A stretch of DNA of 64,000 bases from Lachancea mirantina. Its lineage: Eukaryota > Ascomycota > Saccharomycetes > Saccharomycetales > Saccharomycetaceae. Location: positions 904,996 through 968,995 of the forward strand of contig LT598463.1 in assembly GCA_900074745.1 (NCBI GenBank), read 5' to 3'. Made by a program: the position numbers and the translations under genes. Of this stretch, positions 25,662-34,823 are shown piece by piece (the first letter of the stretch is position 1; every line of letters begins with the position of its first letter). Under the pieces are notes generated by a model that saw only the letters and a list, made by a program, of their open reading frames with translations, was not told where the DNA came from and made no database searches.

Positions 25662-27272
25662 ATGTCAATACGTCCCAGTCCAAATGATGATATTCCCGAA
25701 ACTTCTTTTGAGGACATTGAAACGACTTTAAGCCCGATCAATAGATATAAAAATGGCTACAATCAATCTTCTCCGTTGCGTAAACAAATGCCTCCGCCAT
25801 CGACTACCAGCTCCGAAAGTACTACATTCTCGGGGAATGGGAACAGATACTCTACACATACGGAGAGTGACGATGCTGATGAAGAAGGTAAGAATTTTTT
25901 AGACGAGTTCGAGGAATTTCACGACAAGGATGAATATCAAGACATCATCAAAGCACATTTTGACGGAAGGAAAAGAAGTAATGAGAAGAAAACGGGAATG
26001 GGAGGTTTAAACGCTTTCGCTGAGGAAAATGGCGATAACATTGATGAGTTGGCTGACCAGTTTGATCAGAATTTGACTTTGCGGGCTAGGAAGAGTTCAG
26101 AGATACCGACGTTGAAATTGGACAAAAACGCGAAACAACCGAACGTGAGTTTGAAAAAATCGATACGAATGCCGAAATCTTTTGAGCGCGTTTCACGCCG
26201 TGGTATTGGAAACAGCAGGTCTGCCTCCAACTTGCGTGTCAACTGGGAAAGGCCGGCGCCCACGAATCTGAGGTACAAGAAATCGATGCCGTTGTTATCG
26301 CGCGAAGGTATAATTAATGAAGAATATGAAGACAACAATTATGAGGAAGATTTTGAGGACGATTTCAAGTTTGAGAAAAATATGTTACAACCTCAGTTCT
26401 TGAATCGAGAGCCCCAACTAAAACCCATTTCTCCCAGGCAATACACGATAACAACTGATGAAACGCTTTTGACCCCCCAGCTTCACTCAAGACACAAAGA
26501 TTGGGTAAACCCTTCGAATCTCAATCATTTCAAAGAACAACAAAGACGCAAGGCACGAGAATCTGGATCGTATCGAAAGAACCGAGAATCTGTGAATCAC
26601 AGGCTAAAGACTATAAAGCAAGAAATTGATCAAAATACGCCCATCAAGAAGGGGAAAATGATATACAATCCAGAAAAACGGACTTGGGAAGGCAATGAGC
26701 AATCCTTGTTGAGATTTCGTGATGTTGACACCGCCGAGAAAAAGGCCATTGTAATAACAGACAAGAAACTGCCATATTCCTCAGGATCTCGAGCAAGAAT
26801 TTCAGATGCCAAACGTCAATCAAACCCTAAAATAGTTGGAAAGATGATGTTTGACGCGCAGAACCTTCAGTGGCTTCGCGTTGACGGGCAAGAAGAAGAT
26901 CCCTTTGCCGATATTCCAGACTATATACCCGTCACTATACCACTCGACGGCGGTCCTCAACGTAGTGCTACGGCGATGATTCCGCAAAGTTCTCATCGCG
27001 ATCCAACCAAGAAAAGATTTTCGTCAACTGCTACAACCAGATTCCATTCACTCTCAACCACCCCTTATGATTTCACATTTCAAATTGACTCTCGTACCTT
27101 GGAAAAGTTCTATCATGAGGAAAATCGATGGAGCAAGAAGGTGGGAGGTTGGTTCATTTTGGATGACCCTGACGTCACGTCCACGAATAACGACCAAAAG
27201 CTTCCTGATCCGCAAAGCAAAAATTTCATGTATGAAATTCGCAATATGGTGATAAGTTCTGCAAGAAATTAA
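25662..27272 (+). CDS. BFA1: Bfa1, subunit of the Bub2-Bfa1 GAP of mitotic exit
   Basis: Spindle-pole-body protein that with Bub2 holds the GTPase Tem1 inactive until the spindle is aligned. The ATG at 25662 gives 536 residues starting M-S-I-R-P, as in S. cerevisiae Bfa1. Conserved blocks are P-E-T-S-F-E-D-I near the start, I-K-Q-E-I-D-Q-N-T-P-I-K-K-G-K-M-I-Y-N-P, and the C-terminal L-E-K-F-Y-H-E-E-N-R-W and Y-E-I-R-N-M-V-I. Most of the rest is charged and likely disordered. Slightly shorter than the S. cerevisiae protein (574). Place fits YJR053W. Confidence 0.95.
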   Translation: MSIRPSPNDDIPETSFEDIETTLSPINRYKNGYNQSSPLRKQMPPPSTTSSESTTFSGNGNRYSTHTESDDADEEGKNFLDEFEEFHDKDEYQDIIKAHFDGRKRSNEKKTGMGGLNAFAEENGDNIDELADQFDQNLTLRARKSSEIPTLKLDKNAKQPNVSLKKSIRMPKSFERVSRRGIGNSRSASNLRVNWERPAPTNLRYKKSMPLLSREGIINEEYEDNNYEEDFEDDFKFEKNMLQPQFLNREPQLKPISPRQYTITTDETLLTPQLHSRHKDWVNPSNLNHFKEQQRRKARESGSYRKNRESVNHRLKTIKQEIDQNTPIKKGKMIYNPEKRTWEGNEQSLLRFRDVDTAEKKAIVITDKKLPYSSGSRARISDAKRQSNPKIVGKMMFDAQNLQWLRVDGQEEDPFADIPDYIPVTIPLDGGPQRSATAMIPQSSHRDPTKKRFSSTATTRFHSLSTTPYDFTFQIDSRTLEKFYHEENRWSKKVGGWFILDDPDVTSTNNDQKLPDPQSKNFMYEIRNMVISSARN

Positions 27273-27487
27273 ATGCATTCGAATGTTCGAGTCGACGATT
27301 CTTGCATGTTGAGCTACCTAATTTCACGTTAAGTAAAACTGTGTTGATCATGGTTCTGACCTAACGCAACCAAACCCTCGGAATATCCTTCGAGGTTTGG
27401 AGGCCCTGTATCTATATTTGAGAAATTAATTTTACAACGCCCTACGTATTTCTATTTCATTACATTTGACATCTTTCGTGCCCCAGG

Positions 27488-30400
27488 TCAGTTCAAATCG
27501 TTTTTGAACTTCAGATCGAAAGTTTCGCTATCAAGAGTGAGGAGATTGTCGACCTGATCGAACAGAAAATCTGCTGGACTGAAAGCAGATCCAATAAACT
27601 TTTCCGAGTCATCAGGAATCAAGGAATTCGGTGGTAATCTTTCAAGAGAACCGTCGTTCTCATTTTGAAAGTGAAATGCAGGCGGGGACTCTGGCGGCAT
27701 GGGCACATGGCCACCAGATGTCAAATCTCGCACCGGGCCCAATTTAACTGACACAATTGGGGGTTCGCTTAGGGAAGAAACAAGCGGAGAGCTTCGATGG
27801 CTAGGAGGATCGCCGGCCTCAGATTTCAAGACCACATCCGCTGATCCCGTTCTGCAGTCCTTGCTTTCTTTCTGCTTTCCAGTTTCCTCCTTAGAACACT
27901 CTGCACAAGTATCTTCACGATCCCGAGAGATTCTCGGTATTGTTTCCCTTTCGGAGCTCAGCTGAAAGTCCTGCAAAACTTGGACAAAAGTCATAAACAT
28001 GGTATGCGTAACTTTTAGTCCCATTGAATATTCGGAATTGGCCTCTGTTACCTCCCGATCGCAGCTCCAGATAGATTCCAAGCAAGCGGAAAGAAATTTT
28101 AAAGTCGAGAACGTATGTTCTTTCGAAAAAATGAGACGTATAATATCAAGCGAATCCGTATCTTCTCGAAGACAGTGAGCTTCCAGTTGTTCAAGTGTCA
28201 AGTGGAACGCTGTAAGTCCGTTATAGCTATCGTCAGATTTGGGACGGGTGTTGTCGTGATGGTGATTCTTCAAGTGATATAAGTCCTTCAAGGTAATGGA
28301 AAGCATGAAGAGGAGGGCACGGATTTCACATTCTTTCATGGCAGGAATGATATAGTACAGCCGGCCCATGTTCAAATTGTAGACACGGCAAATTTTAGAA
28401 GTTGTTTTCCCAACCTCAACAACGGAAAGAAGTAACAAAACAGACAGACGAACAGTCCGAAGGTAGTAAGTGAGCTTATGTTCTGCATTAGCCACACCGC
28501 CACAACAGTCATAAGTCAAGTAGATCATCAAATGCATGGACTGTTGCAGCGCATAAATGTGGAGGAAATTTTTGATTTGTCGCAAATGGTAATAAATATC
28601 CCCTTCACTCAAACGATCCTTATTCAAAATTCTTAAATGCTCACTTAGACTTGAGAGTGAAAACTTTTTCTGATGCTGAGCCAATCTGTTTATTTGCAAT
28701 TTCAAATTGAGTCTGGTCTCATTATCTCTCCCAGATATTTCGTCCATGATTTTTCTGCTGAGACCGACGCTTTCGGCGATAAGTGCTTTTTCCTTGTCCG
28801 CAAGACTTGGGTTTTCAGGTGATAAATTTGGATCAGTTGAATAAGAGCTCAAGTAAGATTCATTTATAAGCAACGGCAGGCCAGTGACCAGGCTTCGCCT
28901 GCCATCGTATCCCAGTAATATGAGCCTAGTTGACTTAAGCTTTGACCTGAGCTCGTCCGATCCATCTTTGTATAGCAGATCAATGTCTTTGTGAAATCCA
29001 AGCTGAATGGCCATATGGCATGCCAGGCCTAATACGGAAGAACTTGCATCGTTAAAATGCTCATTGCTGAAATTTGGACCGTAAAGGCTGTACAGATACA
29101 ACAAAAGCAAGGCATTAATAGCAGGTAGATTAGGAACTGTTCGTGCCTTTCCCAAGAATAGGAACACGTTTGTTATTGTGAGCAGATTGTAATCATCTGC
29201 ACTGTCTTTGTAGGACGCAAAACATTTTTTGATCGCGGTACTGCTGGACAAAAACGGGAAACGCGCAGTCAAATTCTGAGCATCTGACGAGTGTCGAAAT
29301 TTATTCAAGCCAAATAGAAGCGACATCTTGACAATCATCAACATTCGCGCAGCTTTGCAGTATGCGAGCTCATTGTCAACATCTAGCACCTCATAAGTCT
29401 TGGTCTGGCCGTAACTTTCCAAAAGTGGGTCAAGCAAATCGATTCCAAAAATTTCTTTGGAGTCGCCAAGAATTTCACTTTTGAGCATCGAACCTGGACA
29501 CAGTTGGCAAGCTATCCCACAAAAAAAATTCTCAATATGCAATCGCATCGCAATCGGACTGGGCAACTTTTGACATATACGAGACACCAATTCACGATGA
29601 GCCTCAGTGGGACCATCTCGGTCCTTGATGACATTCAATAGCAAGCCCGATTTGCTCGGTATCACGACCTCATTTCGATTAGCTAGTGCAATAACTTCGC
29701 CATTTTGGGCCTGCTGCATATTAACCTCGACAGATTTAGAAATTTGATCAAAGATATACCGCATTTTTTTGTCAACTGATAAAGCGGCTCTCCAGCTCGT
29801 AGGACCTACCAGCTTATGAACTGTCGCTTCAAAACCACTGCTTGCGTCAAATTTCTGCAATACATTGAATTTCTCCTTACAAGGGAAGCTTGACGCGAGA
29901 TCACCGGCCGTGGCACTCTCTGCTGAAAAGGAATCAGGTTCATCAGAGTTGTCACTTTTCTGAAGAGCCGCCCGCAGTTTTACGTTCTCTTCTTGCAATT
30001 GAATTTTCGCGCTTGTAATGGCCTGCATCTCACGCGACAGGGTCTCATTCTGATCTTTCAACTCTTGTATCTGGGCGGTTAACTGTTTTTCCTTTACCAC
30101 GGTACTCACCCAAGGCGAATTATCGTAGATGCAGAGTTCAGGGGTAAGACCTTTTTTACTACAGGAGCCGCAGATAGGTTTGACGCCATCGCATTTGATC
30201 TTACGTGTTCTGCAAGGCGTGCACGATATCTTTTTCGGTTGTTTCAGCGCCTTGGAATCAACACTTGCAGCCTCTTTGACAGACGCAGATTTCCGTTTCC
30301 GTTCCTTCGCGGTGGCGTATGAGTCGGTTGCCGGTGGTAGAAACCCGGCGTTGTGTAAATTCTGGGACATGGGTCCCATTGTTGTGCTCGGTATCCCGCC

Positions 30401-30751
30401 GTGGAAGTTTGCACTTGCACCACCAAAATGTGGGCCGCTCCCACCTGGAGGTATATTATAGTTCACGTTTGCAGCTGGTCCAGTAAGAGGGTTCCCTCTA
30501 GGGTTGCCCCTGGAGTTTCCTGCACCCACATGAGGTCCTTCAGTTGGCAATTCTCTCCATTGGCCATGGTTGACATAGGGCCAGCCAACACCGGGGGCGC
30601 CGGGGGCACTGTGGGGAGGCATATACGATGGGAGAGGGCCCATGCCGTAGTCGGGTCTGCGAACTGGCCTCGAAAGCTCTGCATAGTTGTCACCGCGCGC
30701 CTGCCCTGCAGACTGTGCATGGCCCTGTAATGGTTTGTCCTGAAACCCCAT
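27488..30751 (-). CDS. Zn2Cys6 fungal transcription factor
   Basis: The 1087-residue protein (from the ATG at 30749-30751) has a Gly/Pro/Asn-rich N-terminus, a Zn2Cys6 cluster at about residues 175-210 (C-T-P-C-R-T-R-K-I-K-C-D), a linker, and a coiled coil (about 220-270) expected to dimerise it. A long middle region follows with the fungal-TF signature G-R-R-S-L-V-T-G-L-P-L-L-I, then an acidic C-terminus that could activate transcription. Cluster and linker resemble Hap1-type factors, but I cannot name an ortholog. It lies between BFA1 and KCH1, which are adjacent in S. cerevisiae. A serine/acid-rich segment near residues 970-1020 looks disordered. Target genes cannot be inferred. Confidence 0.88.
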   Translation of the reverse strand: MGFQDKPLQGHAQSAGQARGDNYAELSRPVRRPDYGMGPLPSYMPPHSAPGAPGVGWPYVNHGQWRELPTEGPHVGAGNSRGNPRGNPLTGPAANVNYNIPPGGSGPHFGGASANFHGGIPSTTMGPMSQNLHNAGFLPPATDSYATAKERKRKSASVKEAASVDSKALKQPKKISCTPCRTRKIKCDGVKPICGSCSKKGLTPELCIYDNSPWVSTVVKEKQLTAQIQELKDQNETLSREMQAITSAKIQLQEENVKLRAALQKSDNSDEPDSFSAESATAGDLASSFPCKEKFNVLQKFDASSGFEATVHKLVGPTSWRAALSVDKKMRYIFDQISKSVEVNMQQAQNGEVIALANRNEVVIPSKSGLLLNVIKDRDGPTEAHRELVSRICQKLPSPIAMRLHIENFFCGIACQLCPGSMLKSEILGDSKEIFGIDLLDPLLESYGQTKTYEVLDVDNELAYCKAARMLMIVKMSLLFGLNKFRHSSDAQNLTARFPFLSSSTAIKKCFASYKDSADDYNLLTITNVFLFLGKARTVPNLPAINALLLLYLYSLYGPNFSNEHFNDASSSVLGLACHMAIQLGFHKDIDLLYKDGSDELRSKLKSTRLILLGYDGRRSLVTGLPLLINESYLSSYSTDPNLSPENPSLADKEKALIAESVGLSRKIMDEISGRDNETRLNLKLQINRLAQHQKKFSLSSLSEHLRILNKDRLSEGDIYYHLRQIKNFLHIYALQQSMHLMIYLTYDCCGGVANAEHKLTYYLRTVRLSVLLLLSVVEVGKTTSKICRVYNLNMGRLYYIIPAMKECEIRALLFMLSITLKDLYHLKNHHHDNTRPKSDDSYNGLTAFHLTLEQLEAHCLREDTDSLDIIRLIFSKEHTFSTLKFLSACLESIWSCDREVTEANSEYSMGLKVTHTMFMTFVQVLQDFQLSSERETIPRISRDREDTCAECSKEETGKQKESKDCRTGSADVVLKSEAGDPPSHRSSPLVSSLSEPPIVSVKLGPVRDLTSGGHVPMPPESPPAFHFQNENDGSLERLPPNSLIPDDSEKFIGSAFSPADFLFDQVDNLLTLDSETFDLKFKNDLN

Positions 30752-32208
30752 GATGTTTTTCCCTTGACTCTCTCTGGACAGCGCTTGCAAAGCTCGCGGA
30801 AGGGACGGAAGGGGGGAGGCGGGGAATCTGCGTCAAAGGTTCTTACCGTCAAATATCGCTTCCAACCCTGAACCCTTTCTAGTTCGTTCTTGCCTTCGGA
30901 TGACCAAACCTGAGGCTTTTTAAGCGAGAAATTCGGGGTAAAATGCTCTCGAGTCTTGTAGCATCCAAAATTTCTGTTGCATGTAAAAAGTCCGCACAAC
31001 CTAAAGATTTCGGACCTTTGACCTTTGGGCTTAAAAAATCCTCGAAAACGGTTTTTCTCCAAGCAGGCTTACATGTGAAAGCACCATATAAAAGCATCAT
31101 GTGATGCTCCGTAGCTTTTTTCCGCCCCCCACACCAGTTTCTTTTTGTAGCCGTCGCATTAGTCGTATAAAGCAAGATGGTCGCGTGACTCTACGATCCA
31201 ACCACAACTCGTAACACATGACTTAACCAATTTCACCCATACACCTTTACCCCGCATTTTTCGTCTCGTGAGAAGTGCGTTCCGCAAAATCCGAATCTCC
31301 GATTCTTAGATCACGATTTGCTCGTGGCAAATGACCCTTTTTGGCTCCCCCATCCCCCCTAAATCTTGAACCCTCCGGCGGGTCGCCACCGGTAGGTACC
31401 ACTCAGCGGCTCTTTTTTCAAGCACACAAGGGTTAAGCACTAAAAAGCCAAGGAGAAACGGTGAATCGGAGCGGGTAAACAGACGGGGTGCAGCATTTTT
31501 ATAGCTCAATCCCTTCACCAGCACCGCGACATTAGCCGCTGCATTGTCTATTATCGCATTCGTTTGTTTAGCTTACAAGCATAAGGGACACTAACCGCAC
31601 CTCCCTGTTTCTGTCTGGCAAATCCGCTTTTATATAAACTCTTGAAATGTTTCTCGACGTTTTAACGTCGCAAAAAAAAAATAAGAAAAAAAAACATATG
31701 GAAAAAGGGTAAAATTCCCACGCCGGAAGGCGGGTTTGGGTTGGGTTTCTTGCTCGGCGTGTATGTGAAAAAGAGGTTGAAACAGACCCAGAAGGCGGGC
31801 ACAAACGTCCACTAAATGGCAGGATTATCAAGCTAAACGGTTCTCAAACGAGTAAGAAAATTGTGGCAAAAATGATGGAAGTGGCGGAGTGCGTGTCTGG
31901 TGTAATGTTGTTTCGTGTATAGTTTCGTGTACGTTTTTTTCGCGTTTCATCAAGAACCGACAGTACCGTGTATGGTTTTGTATGCGTCGTATGGTGTACG
32001 TATGGCAAAAAAAAGAACGTGTCGGATGTCGATGCGTTTCAGATAAGATTCGAGAAAAACCGTTCGAAAAGTGGCCAACACAGCTGGGCTAGAATCGAGG
32101 CGTTGACGACTCAAGGTGGAGCATTTATTTATGTAGAGCTTGATAGTAGTGAAAAATTGTGTCATCATTATCAAAGAAACCGAGGGACTACAGTACTTCC
32201 AGCTCAAG
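30752..32208. other. Intergenic: long divergent TF/KCH1 promoter
   Basis: The longest gene-free stretch (about 1.46 kb). It holds a Reb1-type site, a long A-rich run (about 31671-31694, nucleosome-disfavouring), a CCCCCT stress-element-like motif near 31352-31360 and two GTGGCAAA motifs near 31324 and 31863. A GT-rich leader precedes KCH1. The short open frames have no recognisable product. Confidence 0.5.
31472..31478 (+). promoter_or_regulatory. Reb1-type site (CGGGTAA)
   Basis: Exact match to the Reb1 core CGGGTAA in the middle of the long spacer between the Zn2Cys6 factor and KCH1. Reb1 commonly marks nucleosome-free promoters. Confidence 0.45.
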
Positions 32209-33750
32209 ATGTTCAACAACGATTGGAAGCTGTCGATCAACGCCAAGTCGTTCGAAGCGCTCGACACGTCGTTGTTCAAGAACTACAAGTTTTCGACGTT
32301 GGTGAACTTTGCGTTTTTCGTGGTGTTTCTGAGTCTGTTGAAAGCTCTTCTTTTTGTCTCTGACGTTTACACGTGCGTCAAGCTGCTGGCATTCAATACC
32401 TGGTCCAACAACATCATCCAGCCGTACATTCCGTTCCGGATCTCGAAGTGGCTGTTCAGCGCGTGCATCCTGGCGTCCGTGGTGCTTATGATCTGGGAAG
32501 TGGCGCGCGGAATCGCGATCTACCGGACACGAAACATCTCGCTGACGTACGTCAACAATTTTTCGAGAGCCGTCTACTCGCTGACGCAGTACGACAAGTT
32601 TTGCATCTACAACAGGATTACGCCCAAGGGCACGTACCAGCGGGCCGCGTTTTTCACGTTTTTCGAGCTCAAGGACTGCCTGCGACTGCTTTTCGCAGAT
32701 ACGCCTCGGCAGGTGATCAACGGGCTGACGCTGTGGTCCGTGCTCATCGCGGTCAACAGCGGCAGCGATATGGGCAAACTGGAGAACTTGAGCGGGCTCA
32801 TTGCCAAGATCGAGACCATTGCTAAGACGAACCGCGAAGAAGCCGTGATTTTGTCGTTCATGCTTTTCTCGTTCGTCGTTTGGGCGTTTTTCATTTCCAA
32901 ACTCATCCTGGCCTGCGTCTGCTCCATTTTCGTCTACTACCACATCTTCAACGAACGCAAGTATGGCGGTCTCAAAGAGTACGTGTGCGTCACTGTGAGC
33001 GACAGAGTCGACCAGCTGGTCAAGAAATACGAAAACAAGCGCAGTTTGGCCAAAACGTTTGCGGGCGGCGTACCTTCTGCCGTTTCGCTACTGCGCGACG
33101 ACGATCTCGAGGCTGCGAAACTCATTCCCAACAATCCATACGGTCCAAAACTCGCTGCCAATGGCGACGAATCTGTGTTCGAGAGCCGGGAGTTCAGCGG
33201 CGAAAGCAAAGAGCTGTCTCTCGACTACGAAAAAGACGCGCTGCAGCCCACGTCCGCGATCAGAGCCTTGGGCGCTGGCAGGGAAAGACCGGTTGTGGTG
33301 GGCCAGCGACTGGATTCGCAAGAGCTTGTGCCGAAAAAGTTGACCCACACCGAGACGCTCGTATCTGCGATCTCTTCAAGAACGCTGCCCAGCGTACACT
33401 TCGGCGCAAATGCCCCCACCAATGCCATCGCAGAAAGTTTCCCGCTCGAACCCACAACGACACCGCTACAGCGCCCAAGACCGCCTCCAACACCCGCACT
33501 AGACACCGCGTCGTTAAATTTCGACACCATAGCCCATACCGGGCGTGCTCACGTTGGGCCCGCCCACGTTGCGTCCAACCACGTCTATACCCCGGAACAG
33601 GCGTACTTTGGCGGTCGATTTGTTGAACAACCCGATGAGCACAGTTACCCGCAGCGGTCTACAAGTGTGCTGGACAGGCGCCAGCACATAGAGAACGAAG
33701 ACTACCAGAACTTCATGTCTCGCGTACAGCATACCAATCAATTTACATAG
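32209..33750 (+). CDS. KCH1: Kch1-type low-affinity potassium transporter
   Basis: Plasma-membrane protein of the Kch1/Prm6 family, which admits K+ and supports calcium influx during the pheromone response. The ATG at 32209 (M-F-N-N-D-W-K-L-S-I-N) gives 513 residues; an upstream in-frame extension has no ATG. About five hydrophobic segments lie in the first 260 residues (e.g. near 25-45, 80-100, 185-200, 220-250). A long polar, serine/proline-rich cytoplasmic tail follows. S. cerevisiae has two duplicates, KCH1 (YJR054W) and PRM6 (YML047C), and this single gene stands at both positions. Confidence 0.88.
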   Translation: MFNNDWKLSINAKSFEALDTSLFKNYKFSTLVNFAFFVVFLSLLKALLFVSDVYTCVKLLAFNTWSNNIIQPYIPFRISKWLFSACILASVVLMIWEVARGIAIYRTRNISLTYVNNFSRAVYSLTQYDKFCIYNRITPKGTYQRAAFFTFFELKDCLRLLFADTPRQVINGLTLWSVLIAVNSGSDMGKLENLSGLIAKIETIAKTNREEAVILSFMLFSFVVWAFFISKLILACVCSIFVYYHIFNERKYGGLKEYVCVTVSDRVDQLVKKYENKRSLAKTFAGGVPSAVSLLRDDDLEAAKLIPNNPYGPKLAANGDESVFESREFSGESKELSLDYEKDALQPTSAIRALGAGRERPVVVGQRLDSQELVPKKLTHTETLVSAISSRTLPSVHFGANAPTNAIAESFPLEPTTTPLQRPRPPPTPALDTASLNFDTIAHTGRAHVGPAHVASNHVYTPEQAYFGGRFVEQPDEHSYPQRSTSVLDRRQHIENEDYQNFMSRVQHTNQFT

Positions 33751-33965
33751 CAATCTAATACTAATCACTTTGACGTTCACTCTTTGGGTGGGGATACACC
33801 CAGCAACCCTGTGTTCTGGGCTGTTCCAGTCTCGTAGTTATCGCTACGTCTCGCGCCGATAACGGTCCAGGAATGTCTTACATGCAATAATTACGTCTAC
33901 AGCAGCTTGTGATATCGAGGCCCTTTCCTTAAATACCAATTTTAATTCGCCCAAATCAGAAACAA

Positions 33966-34037
33966 GTTCCGTTGGCGTAATGGTAACGCGTCTCCCTCCT
34001 AAGGAGAAGACTGCGGGTTCGAGTCCCGTACGGAACG
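33966..34037 (+). tRNA. tRNA-Arg(CCT)
   Basis: A 72-base tRNA with acceptor GTTCCGT/ACGGAAC, anticodon arm TCTCC-CTCCTAA-GGAGA (anticodon CCT, reading AGG), T arm GGGTTCGAGTCCC and discriminator G. No intron. A T-run (gcttttttc) follows within 15 bases as terminator. It lies between convergent KCH1 and GSF2. Confidence 0.97.
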
Positions 34038-34452
34038 GAGTTTGCTTTTTTCTATTTCTTTTTGCCAAGTTTAGCGCTAAACCCGGTAACGCCACGTAAA
34101 GTCTTGCAAAGCCCCGCATTCAGGCCCCGTTTGTGTTGCTTTGCTTTCGTATTACGCCAGATTCTCGATGTCACAGCCGTGCGAGTGAGCGATGACAGGC
34201 ATCATCGAATCGGCGAAGAGTTTCACCTTAATTTCACAAGGAATTCCGTCCGGAGCAACATTGCCGCTACACGAGAGCAAAAAGAACGGACTTGTGACAC
34301 AAGATCTCAAAGCCTTTGAGACTATAAATAGGCTAAAGAAGTAAGGGTAAAGGGTTAACTGAACCCTTAAAACTAAGACAACTAATCGACTACTCACCTT
34401 CAGAGATAGAATCAATCGATAACCAACAACACTCCTCCCCAAACACGACACA
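34038..34452. other. Intergenic: promoter of the PMP3-like gene
   Basis: About 415 bases between tRNA-Arg and the small proteolipid gene. A TATA box is listed separately; AAGGGT and ACCCTT runs lie between it and the ATG (34345-34370). No other gene seen; a minus-strand frame of 135 codons here is antisense to the proteolipid gene. Confidence 0.5.
34323..34330 (+). promoter_or_regulatory. TATA box of the PMP3-like gene
   Basis: TATAAATA lies 123 bases upstream of the ATG of the small proteolipid gene, the usual place for a regulated, TATA-driven yeast promoter. Confidence 0.55.
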
Positions 34453-34626
34453 ATGGCCTTTACTTGCAGCGATATTATTAAGATCATAGCGGCTGTTATC
34501 CTGCCCCCACTTGGTGTTTTCTTCGAAGTGGGTTGCACGTGCGATTTGCTCATCAACATACTTTTGACATGTTTAGGTTATATCCCCGGTATCGTGCACG
34601 CGCTTTACATTATCCTGCGATACTAA
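34453..34626 (+). CDS. PMP3/RCI2-family small membrane proteolipid
   Basis: A 57-residue membrane protein of the PMP3 (SNA1)/plant RCI2-LTI6 family. It has two hydrophobic hairpin helices: I-I-A-A-V-I-L-P-P-L-G-V-F-F-E-V-G-C, then L-L-I-N-I-L-L-T-C-L-G-Y-I-P-G-I-V-H-A-L-Y-I-I-L. The family hallmarks are visible: L-P-P-x-G-V-F, a short cysteine-bearing turn (G-C-T-C-D) and Y-I-P-G-x-x-H-A-L-Y. S. cerevisiae Pmp3 (55 residues) affects membrane potential and salt tolerance. Whether this is PMP3 itself or a relative of SNA2-SNA4 cannot be decided. S. cerevisiae has no such gene between KCH1/PRM6 and GSF2. A TATA box lies upstream. Confidence 0.9.
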   Translation: MAFTCSDIIKIIAAVILPPLGVFFEVGCTCDLLINILLTCLGYIPGIVHALYIILRY

Positions 34627-34823
34627 GAAAAAGGAGAAAAATGAAGTACCAGCCAGTTCGCGTGCGCTAGCGGGCAAAATTGGCCACAGCTATGTAATGT
34701 TCTCTACGACTTTTACGAATCAGATTTTGTTTGTATCCTATTTTTAATAGCAAAACTATCAAATGTCAAAACCTCAGAAATATACAGCTTCGATACTGCT
34801 ACAAAGAACTGTGAGCGCAACGT

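Noticed and set aside
32188-32943. 251-codon minus-strand frame opposite KCH1
   Set aside because: It is the antisense shadow of the GC-rich KCH1 coding sequence; its Arg/Asp/Gln-rich product has no recognisable domain.
32880-33626. 248-codon plus-strand frame overlapping the KCH1 tail
   Set aside because: Out-of-frame reading of the KCH1 C-terminal region with Arg/His/Cys bias typical of shadows.
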